From Roseiarcus sp036488815 (lineage in GTDB: Bacteria; Pseudomonadota; Alphaproteobacteria; Rhizobiales; Beijerinckiaceae): a DNA stretch of 64,000 nt. The DNA is taken from the NCBI GenBank assembly GCA_036488815.1, contig DASXGX010000070.1, positions 103,220 through 167,219 of the forward strand. Reading direction: 5' to 3'. The notes under the pieces are model-generated. The model searched no databases and had not been told where the DNA came from. It was given only the letters and a program-made list of their open reading frames with translations. Shown here one piece after another: positions 50,901-58,768 of this stretch (the first letter of the stretch is position 1; every line of letters starts with the position of its first letter). A program made the position numbers and the translations under genes.

Positions 50901-51692
50901 ATGACCGATGCCGCCGACGTCTTCGCCCTCGAGAAGGGCCTGCGCGTCTTGATCACCGCCGGCGCATCGGGGATCGGCCGAGCGATTGCCGATCTGCTGA
51001 TTGCGCGCGGCGCGCGGGTTCAGATTTGCGACGTCTCCGACGACTTCCTCGCCGACTTCCGCGCCGCGCATCCCAATGCTGGCGCCCTCAAGGCGGACGT
51101 CGCTTCGGAGGCGGACGTCGCGCGCCTGTTCGACGCGGCAAAGTCGTCGCTGGGCGGGCTCGACGCGCTCATCAACAACGCCGGGATCGCCGGCCCGACC
51201 GGTGGGGTGGAGGAGATCGCGCCGGCGGACTGGCGGCGCACGCTCGACATCTGTCTCACCGGCCAATTCCTTTGCTGCCACTACGGCGTGCCAATGCTCA
51301 AGGCGGCGGGCGGCGGGGCGATCGTCAATCTGTCCTCTGCGGCGGGGCGGTTCGGCTATGCGTTCCGAACGCCGTATTCCGCCGCCAAATGGGGCGTCAT
51401 TGGTTTCACGCAGAGTCTCGCCAAGGAGCTCGGCCCCGCCAATATTCGCGTCAACGCCATTCTGCCGGGAATCGTCGAAGGGCCGCGCATGTCCAACGTC
51501 ATCGCCGCGCGCGCCAAGCAGACCGGCGTCAGTTACGCGGACATGGAGAAGACCTATCTCGACCGCGTCTCACTTCGGCGCATGGTGACGGCGGAGGACG
51601 TCGCCGCGACGGTCGCCTATCTTTTGTCACCTGCAGGTCGCAACATCTCCGGCCAGTCGCTGGGCGTCGACGGCAACGTCGAGGCCTTGTGA
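50901..51692 (+). CDS. Short-chain dehydrogenase/reductase of the sugar/polyol island
   Basis: A 263-residue classical SDR. Cofactor motif AGASGIG at about 17-23 and ICDVSDD with an aspartate at the end of strand 2 (NAD preference), NNAG as INNAGIAGPTGG, Ser in NLSSAAGRFG, YxxxK as YSAAK, and SPAGRNISGQSLGVDGN at the end. Close to the SDRs that oxidise sugars or sugar alcohols. It follows the fused permease by 15 bases. Confidence 0.88.
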   Translation: MTDAADVFALEKGLRVLITAGASGIGRAIADLLIARGARVQICDVSDDFLADFRAAHPNAGALKADVASEADVARLFDAAKSSLGGLDALINNAGIAGPTGGVEEIAPADWRRTLDICLTGQFLCCHYGVPMLKAAGGGAIVNLSSAAGRFGYAFRTPYSAAKWGVIGFTQSLAKELGPANIRVNAILPGIVEGPRMSNVIAARAKQTGVSYADMEKTYLDRVSLRRMVTAEDVAATVAYLLSPAGRNISGQSLGVDGNVEAL

Positions 51693-51727
51693 AGAACGGC
51701 GCCAGCGCCGAGGAGAAGGAGTGCGCG

Positions 51728-52675
51728 ATGACTAAAGTGGCGATCGTCGGTTCGGGATTCGTCGGCCGCGCCTGGGCGATCAGTTACGCCCGCGCCGGCT
51801 GCGAGGTAGCGCTGTGGGACGACGACGCGGCGGCGCCGGCGAAGGCGCTCGCTTATATCGAGGGTCTGTTGCCCGATCTCGAAGCGAGCGATCTGCTCAG
51901 CGGCGCTTCGGCCAACGCCGTCGCCGCGCGTATGCGCCCCGCCGCGACTCTCGAAGCGGCGCTCGACGGCGCGGCCTATGTGCAGGAGAACACGCCTGAG
52001 GACGTCGCAGTCAAACGCGCAGTCTTCGCGAGGCTCGACGCCGCCGCGGCGCCTGACGCCGTTCTGGCGAGCTCGACGTCAGCGATCCTGCCTTCTGCCT
52101 TCACCGAGGCGCTGAAGGGCAGGGCGCGTTGTCTCGTCGTCCACCCCATCAATCCCCCGTATCTCATCCCAGCCGCCGAGGTCGTGCCGGCGCCGTGGAC
52201 CGACGCCGCGGTGGTCGAACGCGCCGCCGCGTTTCTGCGCTCCGCCGGCCACGCGCCGATCGTCATGAAGCGGGAGATCGACGGCTTCGTGATGAACCGC
52301 CTGCAAGGCGCGCTGCTCGAGGAGGCGTTCCGTCTCGTCGAGCAAGGCTACGCCAGCGTCGAGGACGTCGACGTCGGGATCCGCGACGGCCTGGCGCTGC
52401 GCTGGTCGTTCATGGGCCCGTTCGAGACCATCGACCTCAACGCGCCGGGCGGCGTGCGCGACTACGCCGAGCGCTATCAGCGGATTTATTCGGGCATCTT
52501 CCCCTCGACGCAGTGGCGCGCCGACTGGAGCGGGCCGGTGATGGACGAAATCGAGGCCGACCGGCGCAAGCGCCTGCCGGCCGACGGGCTCGTCGAGCGC
52601 CAGTCCTGGCGCGATCGCCGCCTGATGGCGCTCGCCGCACATAAGCGTCGCGCCGACAAAGAGATTGGACGCTGA
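51728..52675 (+). CDS. 3-hydroxyacid dehydrogenase (lambda-crystallin/L-gulonate 3-/carnitine dehydrogenase type)
   Basis: A 315-residue member of the 3-hydroxyacyl-CoA dehydrogenase superfamily. Rossmann motif GSGFVG at 8-13, NTPEDVAVKRAVF, serines in ASSTSAI, and the catalytic HPINPPYLIP with His 139 that characterises gulonate 3-dehydrogenase and carnitine dehydrogenase. FVMNRLQGALLEEAFRLVEQ starts the dimer domain. It should oxidise the 3-hydroxyl of a free acid to a beta-keto acid using NAD. It lacks the thioesterase domain seen in some carnitine dehydrogenases. AAGGAG 51715-51720 is the ribosome site. Confidence 0.85.
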   Translation: MTKVAIVGSGFVGRAWAISYARAGCEVALWDDDAAAPAKALAYIEGLLPDLEASDLLSGASANAVAARMRPAATLEAALDGAAYVQENTPEDVAVKRAVFARLDAAAAPDAVLASSTSAILPSAFTEALKGRARCLVVHPINPPYLIPAAEVVPAPWTDAAVVERAAAFLRSAGHAPIVMKREIDGFVMNRLQGALLEEAFRLVEQGYASVEDVDVGIRDGLALRWSFMGPFETIDLNAPGGVRDYAERYQRIYSGIFPSTQWRADWSGPVMDEIEADRRKRLPADGLVERQSWRDRRLMALAAHKRRADKEIGR

Positions 52676-52713
52676 GACTTTGGGACGTTGATAAATTTCA
52701 GAAGGAGAGCGCA

Positions 52714-53646
52714 ATGGCGTCGAGCAACAAAGTCATCATCACCTGCGCGGTGACGGGAGCGATCCACACGCCCTCGATGTCGCCGCATCTGCCGGTGACG
52801 GCCGACGAGATCGCCGAGGCGGCGATCGGCGCCGCCGAGGCGGGCGCTGCGATCGTGCATCTTCATGCGCGCGACGAGAAGACCGGCAAGCCGGACCAAA
52901 GCCCCGAGGCCTTTGCCCGTTTCCTGCCGCGCATCAAGCAGGCGACCAAGGCGGTCGTGAATCTGACGACGGGTGGCGCGCCTTACATGACCGTGCAAGA
53001 GCGCGTGAAACCGGCCGAGGTCTTCAAGCCGGAGGTCGCCTCGCTCAACATGGGCTCGATGAACTTCGGCCTTTTCCCGATGCTCAACCGGTTCAAGACC
53101 TTCAAGCACGACTGGGAGCAACAAGCGCTGGAGAATTCGCGCGATCTCGTGTTTCGCAACACCTACAAGGACATCGAGTTCGTGCTGCGTACGCTCGGCG
53201 ACGCCGGCACCCGTTTCGAGTTCGAGTGCTACGACACGGCTCACCTCTATAACCTTGCGCATTTCCTCGAGCGCGGGCTCGTCAAGCCGCCGCTGTTCGT
53301 GCAGACCGTGTTCGGCATCCTGGGCGGCATCGGCCCGCATCCCGAGGACGTGCTGCACATGAAGCGTACGGCGGATCGCCTGTTCGGCCAGCACTACAAG
53401 TGGTCGGTGCTCGGCGCCGGGCGCAGCCAGCTCGCGATCGCCGCACAGGCCGCCGCCATGGGCGGCAACGTGCGCGTCGGCCTCGAAGATTCGCTGTGGT
53501 CTGGGCCGGGCCGGCTTGCTTCAAGCAACGCCGAGCAAGTTCGCGCCGCGCGCCAGATCATCGAGGGGCTCGGTCTCACCGTCGCGACCCCCGACGAAGC
53601 GCGCGAAATCCTCGAACTGAAGGGCGGCGACAAGGTCAGCTTCTGA
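52714..53646 (+). CDS. Beta-keto acid cleavage enzyme (BKACE/DUF849)
   Basis: A 310-residue BKACE protein. The zinc motif HxH is His 49-Leu-His 51 in AAIVHLHARDE; the strand-end ITCAVTGAIHTPSMSP and the C-terminal GNVRVGLEDSLW complete the family signature. BKACE enzymes cleave a beta-keto acid with acetyl-CoA to acetoacetate and a new acyl-CoA. The gene directly upstream makes beta-keto acids, so the two likely act in sequence. Substrate class is set by active-site residues that I cannot assign by eye. Confidence 0.9.
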   Translation: MASSNKVIITCAVTGAIHTPSMSPHLPVTADEIAEAAIGAAEAGAAIVHLHARDEKTGKPDQSPEAFARFLPRIKQATKAVVNLTTGGAPYMTVQERVKPAEVFKPEVASLNMGSMNFGLFPMLNRFKTFKHDWEQQALENSRDLVFRNTYKDIEFVLRTLGDAGTRFEFECYDTAHLYNLAHFLERGLVKPPLFVQTVFGILGGIGPHPEDVLHMKRTADRLFGQHYKWSVLGAGRSQLAIAAQAAAMGGNVRVGLEDSLWSGPGRLASSNAEQVRAARQIIEGLGLTVATPDEAREILELKGGDKVSF

Positions 53647-53670
53647 CACTTGGCATCGGAGGAGCGCACC

Positions 53671-54546
53671 ATGCGGATCGAAGTGCTGATCGACGTCAAG
53701 ACCATCCTGGGCGAGGGGCCGCTGTGGGACGTCGACGAGCAGCGGCTCTACTTCATCGACAGTTTCGGTTGCAACGTGTTCCGCTGCACCGCGGACGGGC
53801 GAGAGGTGCGCGCTTGGGACGTGCCGGCCAAGATCGGCTCGATGGCGTTGCGGAAGCAGGGCGGCGCCGTGCTGTCGCTCGCCAACGGCTTCCATTTCCT
53901 CGACTTCAAGACCGGCGAGACCCAGCTCATCGTCGATCCGGAGCCCGACAAGCCGGCGAACCGCATCAACGACGGCAAGGTCGATAAGCGCGGACGGTTC
54001 ATCGCCGGCTCGATGGACACGATGGAGGAAGGTCCCAACGGCGCGCTCTACCGCCTCGATCCTGACCTGTCCCTGCACAAGCTCGACGACCACATCATCG
54101 TCTCCAACGGACCCTGCTGGAGCCCGGACGGGCGAACCTTCTATTTCGCCGACACCTGGACGGGCGAAATCTGGGCCTACGATTACGACCTCGAAACCGG
54201 AGGCGTGTCCAACCGGCGGACCTTCTGCAAGGTCGACCGCTCGCGCGGCGGCGCCGCCGACGGTTCGACCGTCGACGCCGAAGGATGCCTATGGAACGCG
54301 CTGGTCTACGACGGCCGCCTCGTGCGCTACACCCCGGACGGAAAGGTCGATCGCATCATCGAGATGCCGGTCAAGAAAGTGACCAGCGTCATGTTCGGCG
54401 GCCCCAACCTCGACATCCTCTACGTGACCTCGATGGCCAAGCCGCCGCTGCCGCGCTTTCCCGGCGACGGTCCCCTGCGCGGCAGCCTGTTCGCGATCCA
54501 CGACCTCGGCGTCCGCGGCGTCGCCGAGCCGCGCTTCGCCGGCTGA
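53671..54546 (+). CDS. SMP-30/gluconolactonase-family lactonase
   Basis: A 291-residue six-bladed beta-propeller. Metal ligands are visible: Glu 15 in LGEGPLWD, Asn in NRINDGKVDKRGRF, Asn in VSNGPCWSPDGRTFYFADT and the Asp in ADGSTVDAEGCLW. It would hydrolyse a sugar lactone to the aldonate. The start at 53671 follows GGAGGAG; a TTG at 53650 is less likely. Between BKACE and the second importer; implies that an aldonolactone is an intermediate of this island. Confidence 0.9.
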   Translation: MRIEVLIDVKTILGEGPLWDVDEQRLYFIDSFGCNVFRCTADGREVRAWDVPAKIGSMALRKQGGAVLSLANGFHFLDFKTGETQLIVDPEPDKPANRINDGKVDKRGRFIAGSMDTMEEGPNGALYRLDPDLSLHKLDDHIIVSNGPCWSPDGRTFYFADTWTGEIWAYDYDLETGGVSNRRTFCKVDRSRGGAADGSTVDAEGCLWNALVYDGRLVRYTPDGKVDRIIEMPVKKVTSVMFGGPNLDILYVTSMAKPPLPRFPGDGPLRGSLFAIHDLGVRGVAEPRFAG

Positions 54547-54696
54547 AGTTCGGCGCGGCTCAGGCCGATCAATCCGCTGTGATGATGCGAGCCGGCGCCT
54601 ACCCTTGACACTCTTCAACGGCTGGGCTCCACATGCATTTGCCGGACGAAGAGCCGGATGCGCGCTCGAATCTGGAATGAGCGCGAGGGAGGACGG

Positions 54697-56196
54697 ATGG
54701 CGCCGGACGATGGCACGCTTCGATTCGAGAACGTGGCCAAGGCGTTCGGCGGCACACAGGCGCTGAAGGGCGTCAGCTTCGAGGTGGCGCGCGGCGAGAT
54801 CGTCGCCCTGTTGGGCGAGAACGGCGCCGGCAAATCGACGCTCATCAAGGTGCTCGGCGGCATCCATGCGGCCGACTCGGGCGCGATCACGCTTGGCGGC
54901 GCCCCCTACCATCACGCCGGCCAGCAGGCCGTGTCCTTCATTCACCAGGACCTCGGGCTCATCGAATGGATGACGGTGGCCGAGAATGTCGGCCTCGCCA
55001 GGGGATTCGCGCGCTCGGCGCGACTGGGCGCGCTCGGCGTCATCGATTGGTCCGCATGCCAGGAATTTGCGCGAGAGGCGCTGAGGCTCGTCGGATGCGA
55101 CCTCGACCCGCAGACCCGCATCCAAACGCTGAGCCGGACCGAGAAGTCGCTGGTGGCGATCGCCCGCGCCCTGGTCGCGAATCGCGATTTCCTGGTGCTC
55201 GACGAGCCGACTGCGAGCCTGCCGGCCGACGAGGTGGAGCGGCTGTTCGCGGCGATGCGGACGCTGAAGGCGCGCAACGTCGGCATGATCTACGTGTCGC
55301 ACCGGCTCGACGAGATCTTTCGCGTCGCCGATCGCGTGGTCGTGTTGCGGGACGGCCGCGTCGTCGGCGCCGGTGCGGTCGCCGAGACGACGCCCGACCG
55401 GCTGGTCAAGATGATCGTCGGCCGTTCGACTTTCGACGCCTTTCAGAAGAAGGGCCGTCCATTGGGCGAGCGCCGCCTCGTGGTGTCCGGCCTCGCCACG
55501 GAGCACGCCGGCCCGGTCGATTTCGAGCTTCGCCGGGGCGAACTCCTCGGCCTCGTCGGATTGCGCGGCGCCGGACAGGAGGAGATCGGGCGCGCGCTGT
55601 TCGGCGCAATCCGGTATCGCGGCGAAATCGCGCTCGACGGACAGCGCTTCGACCTCGCGACGCCGCATGCCGCCGTTCGCCTCGGCATCGGGATGATGGC
55701 GCGGGACCGCGCGGAGGAATCCGTTGCCGCCTCGCTCAGCGTACGGGAGAACGCCTTTCTCAATCCTAGCGCGTCGCGGCGCGGTCTGCTGTCTCCCCTG
55801 TCGCCGCGCGCCGAAGCGTCGCGGGCGGCGGCGCTCGGCCATTCGGTGAACCTTCAGCCCAACGCGCCCGAACTGACGATCGAGAGCCTGTCGGGCGGCA
55901 ACCAACAGAAGGTCGTGGTCGGGCGCTGGCTCGCGACGGGGCGGCGCCTGTTGGTGGCGGAAGATCCGACGGCCGGCGTCGACGTCGGCGCCAAAGCCGA
56001 GATCTACCGGCTGATTGCGCGCGCGCTCGACGATGGGCTCGCCGTCGTCGTCGTCTCCACCGATTTCGAGGAGGTCGCGCAGATCTGCGACCGTGCGCTG
56101 GTCTTCAACCGCGGTCGCATCGCCGCGGAATTGGCCGGCGACGCCTTGACCACCGAGGCGGTTATCACCGCCGCCTCCGCCTCCGAAGCTGCCTGA
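54697..56196 (+). CDS. RbsA-type double ABC ATPase (second importer)
   Basis: A 499-residue ATPase with two ABC domains. Domain one: Walker A LGENGAGKSTL, signature LSRTEKSLVAIARAL, Walker B FLVLDEPTASL, H-loop VSHRL. Domain two: degenerate Walker A (GLVGLRGAGQEEIG) and strong signature LSGGNQQKVVVGRWL with AEDPTAGVDVG. ATG 54697 has GGGAGGACGG just upstream; the in-frame ATG at 54658 does not. A 150-base gap separates it from the lactonase, so it may have its own promoter. Confidence 0.92.
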   Translation: MAPDDGTLRFENVAKAFGGTQALKGVSFEVARGEIVALLGENGAGKSTLIKVLGGIHAADSGAITLGGAPYHHAGQQAVSFIHQDLGLIEWMTVAENVGLARGFARSARLGALGVIDWSACQEFAREALRLVGCDLDPQTRIQTLSRTEKSLVAIARALVANRDFLVLDEPTASLPADEVERLFAAMRTLKARNVGMIYVSHRLDEIFRVADRVVVLRDGRVVGAGAVAETTPDRLVKMIVGRSTFDAFQKKGRPLGERRLVVSGLATEHAGPVDFELRRGELLGLVGLRGAGQEEIGRALFGAIRYRGEIALDGQRFDLATPHAAVRLGIGMMARDRAEESVAASLSVRENAFLNPSASRRGLLSPLSPRAEASRAAALGHSVNLQPNAPELTIESLSGGNQQKVVVGRWLATGRRLLVAEDPTAGVDVGAKAEIYRLIARALDDGLAVVVVSTDFEEVAQICDRALVFNRGRIAAELAGDALTTEAVITAASASEAA

Positions 56197-56211
56197 CGCG
56201 AGCGACGTTCC

Positions 56212-57306
56212 ATGGCCACGAATTCCGTCAAGTCCAACGCCCTGGAGCCTACCCGCGCAGAGCTTGCGCAACTCTCGCCGATCGCTCGTGTGATGCGCCT
56301 GCTGCCGGTCTATGGGCTGGTGGTGATGGCCGTTCTTCTCGCGGCCTTCTTTTCGCTCATCCTGCCCGAGACGTTTCCGACCCTGCTCAACGTCCGATCG
56401 ATCGTCTCCGACAAGGCGATCATCGCGATTCTGTCGCTGGCGGTCATGATCCCGATGGTCACGGGCAAGATCGATCTTACAATCGGTTACGGGATCGTCC
56501 TGTGGCACATTCTGGCGATCAGCCTGCAGGTCTGGTACGGCGTGCCGTGGCCCGTGGCCGCGCTGATCGTCCTGGCGCTCGGTTCGGCCGTGGGCTTTCT
56601 CAACGGCGTTCTGGTCGAGATCGCCCAGATCGACAGCTTCATCGCCACGCTCGGCACGGGCACCGTGCTCTACGCCGTGGCCATGTGGCATTCGAAGGGC
56701 CGTCAGATCATCGGGCAGCTTCCTGACGGGTTCTTCTCGATCAACGGCGCCCGCTGGTTCGGCATGCCGGTGACGGGCTTCTACGTCATGGCGCTCGCTG
56801 TGACCCTCTGGTTCGTGCTCGAGTATTTGCCGATCGGCCGTTACTTCTATGCGATCGGCGCCAATCCGAAAGCTGCGGCGCTCAACGGCATTCCGGTCCG
56901 CCGCTACACGATCGCCGCCTTCGTCTGCTCGGGAATCTTGACGGCGGCGGCGGGCGTCATCCTGGCCTCCAAGCTGCGCATCGGTCAGGCCAGCGTCGGC
57001 CTCGAGTTCCTGCTGCCCGCTCTTGTCGGCGCCTTTCTCGGATCGACCACGATCAAGCCCGGGCGCGTCAACGTATGGGGCACGCTCGTCGGCGTCGTCA
57101 TTCTGGCCATCGGCATATCAGGAATTCAGCAACTGGGCGGCTCGTTCTGGGTCGAACCCCTGTTCAATGGCCTCACGCTTCTGGTCGCCATCGGAATTGC
57201 GGGCTACGCGCAACGCAAGCGCGTAACAGCCGCGCGCTCCCCACAAGCAGGGAGCATTCGCGACGCAACCGCGCCGCGGACATTAGAGAAAGGGAACACG
57301 CCATGA
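56212..57306 (+). CDS. RbsC-type sugar ABC permease (second importer)
   Basis: A 364-residue inner-membrane permease with eight to ten hydrophobic segments. Family motifs: MVTGKIDLTIGYGIVLWHIL, AQIDSFIATLGTGTVLYAVA, FYAIGANPKAAALNGIPVRR and GAFLGSTTIKPGRVNVWGTL. Unlike the first importer it is a single permease and should homodimerise. It starts 15 bases after the ATPase gene, and its last codons overlap the binding-protein ATG (ATGA). Confidence 0.92.
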   Translation: MATNSVKSNALEPTRAELAQLSPIARVMRLLPVYGLVVMAVLLAAFFSLILPETFPTLLNVRSIVSDKAIIAILSLAVMIPMVTGKIDLTIGYGIVLWHILAISLQVWYGVPWPVAALIVLALGSAVGFLNGVLVEIAQIDSFIATLGTGTVLYAVAMWHSKGRQIIGQLPDGFFSINGARWFGMPVTGFYVMALAVTLWFVLEYLPIGRYFYAIGANPKAAALNGIPVRRYTIAAFVCSGILTAAAGVILASKLRIGQASVGLEFLLPALVGAFLGSTTIKPGRVNVWGTLVGVVILAIGISGIQQLGGSFWVEPLFNGLTLLVAIGIAGYAQRKRVTAARSPQAGSIRDATAPRTLEKGNTP

Positions 57307-58403
57307 GGAGACATCTATTCTTGGGGGGAATCGCCGCGCTGGCCGTTCTCACCGCGCCGGCGGCGCGGGCGGACGACATGGACGCCGCGAAGGCGAAGGT
57401 CGCCGCGGCGACGCAGAAAGCGGGCAAATGGGACGGCCCAACCACGGGTCCCAAGGCGGCGACCGGCAAGACCATCATTTACGTCGCCGGCGATCTGAAG
57501 AACGGCGGCACCGAGGGCGTCTCGCGCGGCGTCGAGGAGGCGGCGAAGGCGATCGGCTGGAACCTGCGCATCATCGACGGTCAAGGCGAGATTTCCGGCC
57601 GCACCGCGGCGCTCAACCAGGCGGTCGCGTTGAAGCCGGATGGGATCATCGTCGGCGGCTTCGACGCGATCGAGCAGAACGCCGCGTTGGCCGGGGTGAA
57701 AGAAGCGGGCATTCCCTTCGTGGGTTGGCACGCGACGATCGAACCCGGGCCGGATCCGAAGACGGGCATGTTCGCCAACGTCAACACGCGCATCGCCGAT
57801 GTCGCGGAAACGGCGGCTGACCTCGCCATCGCCGACTCGCACGGCAAGGCCGGCGTCGTGATCTTCGGCGACTCGGTCTATGCGATGGCGATCGGCAAGG
57901 CGCGGATGATGGAGGCCGTGATCAAGAAATGCGGCGGCTGCACAGTGCTCAGTCTCGAGGATTCGCCGATGAGCGAGGCCTCCACCCGCATGCCTCAGCT
58001 TACAACGTCGCTGCTGCAGCGCTTCGGCGACAAGTGGACCTATTCGCTCGCGGTCAACGACCTTTATTATGATTTCATGGGGCCGTCGCTGAGCGCCGCC
58101 GGCAAGTCTGGTACCGATACGCCGAAAAACATCTCGGCAGGGGACGGCTCGGAATCCTCTTTCCAGCGAATTCGGTCGAAGCAATATCAGATGGCGACTG
58201 TGCCGGAGCCGCTGCACGAGCAAGGCTGGCAATTGGTCGACGAACTGAACCGCGCCTTCGCCAAACAGCCGTGGTCCGGTTACGTCTCGGGCATTCATCT
58301 GGTCACCGCCGACAACATCGCCTTTGACGGCGGCCCCGACAACGTCTTCGACCCGGACAATGGCTATCGCGACGTCTACAAGAAGATTTGGGGCGTCAAA
58401 TAG
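57303..58403 (+). CDS. Periplasmic sugar-type binding protein (second importer)
   Basis: A 366-residue exported binding protein of the Peripla_BP_4 type. Signal peptide MRRHLFLGGIAALAVLTAPA cleaved near ARA-DD. The mature part has IIYVAGDLKNGGTEGVSRGV, ALNQAVALKPDGIIVGGFDA, VVIFGDSVYAMAIGKARMME and a cysteine pair KKCGGCTVL. ATG 57303 overlaps the permease stop; the longer upstream frame is a shadow. Gene order ATPase-permease-receptor is the reverse of importer one. Confidence 0.9.
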   Translation: MRRHLFLGGIAALAVLTAPAARADDMDAAKAKVAAATQKAGKWDGPTTGPKAATGKTIIYVAGDLKNGGTEGVSRGVEEAAKAIGWNLRIIDGQGEISGRTAALNQAVALKPDGIIVGGFDAIEQNAALAGVKEAGIPFVGWHATIEPGPDPKTGMFANVNTRIADVAETAADLAIADSHGKAGVVIFGDSVYAMAIGKARMMEAVIKKCGGCTVLSLEDSPMSEASTRMPQLTTSLLQRFGDKWTYSLAVNDLYYDFMGPSLSAAGKSGTDTPKNISAGDGSESSFQRIRSKQYQMATVPEPLHEQGWQLVDELNRAFAKQPWSGYVSGIHLVTADNIAFDGGPDNVFDPDNGYRDVYKKIWGVK

Positions 58404-58473
58404 TTTCGCAGCCCGGTCGGGACGGCAAAGGGTGACGACAACGCGTTTTGCTTTCTGGCAGGCTCGCGGCTGC

Positions 58474-58560
58474 TGTCACCTCCGCGAAAAGCGGGGGCCA
58501 GACAACCGCCGCAGGCCTTCGCCCTTTGGCTCCTGGGCGCCCGCTTTCGCAGGCATGACA
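58474..58560. repeat. REP-like inverted repeat, copy 2
   Basis: An 87-base imperfect palindrome with TGTCA and TGACA ends, the same element as at 32856-32943 (shared CCGCCGCAGGCCTTCGCCCT core). It lies 70 bases after the second importer and could end its transcription. The remainder of the gap 58404-58768 shows only a possible -10 (TATGCT at 58719-58724) for the next gene. Confidence 0.8.
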
Positions 58561-58768
58561 CGTTTGGTCGTGGGCGCTGTCATGTCTGCGAGTTTTGTCC
58601 GCAGATGCGTAAGTGAAATCTCGTCGATATGTTGCCGTTGCGCACGCCAGCGCTATCGCTCCCATGATTTGTCTCGACCGCGGCGACGACTGGCTGATTT
58701 AGCCAGACCTCGAGACGTGCTATGCTTACCATCCGGCCGCGAATACCAACTCGCTGGCGGAGGGCGGT

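Noticed and set aside
49104..51281. A 725-codon minus-strand open frame
   Set aside because: Antisense to the fused permease and SDR genes; composition is that of a reverse-complement shadow.
51728..53646. Straight assignment as carnitine degradation genes
   Set aside because: The dehydrogenase and BKACE families fit, but sugar-type importers and a lactonase replace the betaine/carnitine transporters and thioesterase domain expected, so only a general beta-keto acid role is claimed.
54289..56691. An 800-codon minus-strand open frame
   Set aside because: Antisense to the lactonase, RbsA-type ATPase and permease genes, low-complexity charged composition and no motifs.
58404..58768. Possible small gene between the importer and the sensor gene
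   Set aside because: The frames mostly cover the REP element and junk; none has a ribosome site or recognisable composition.
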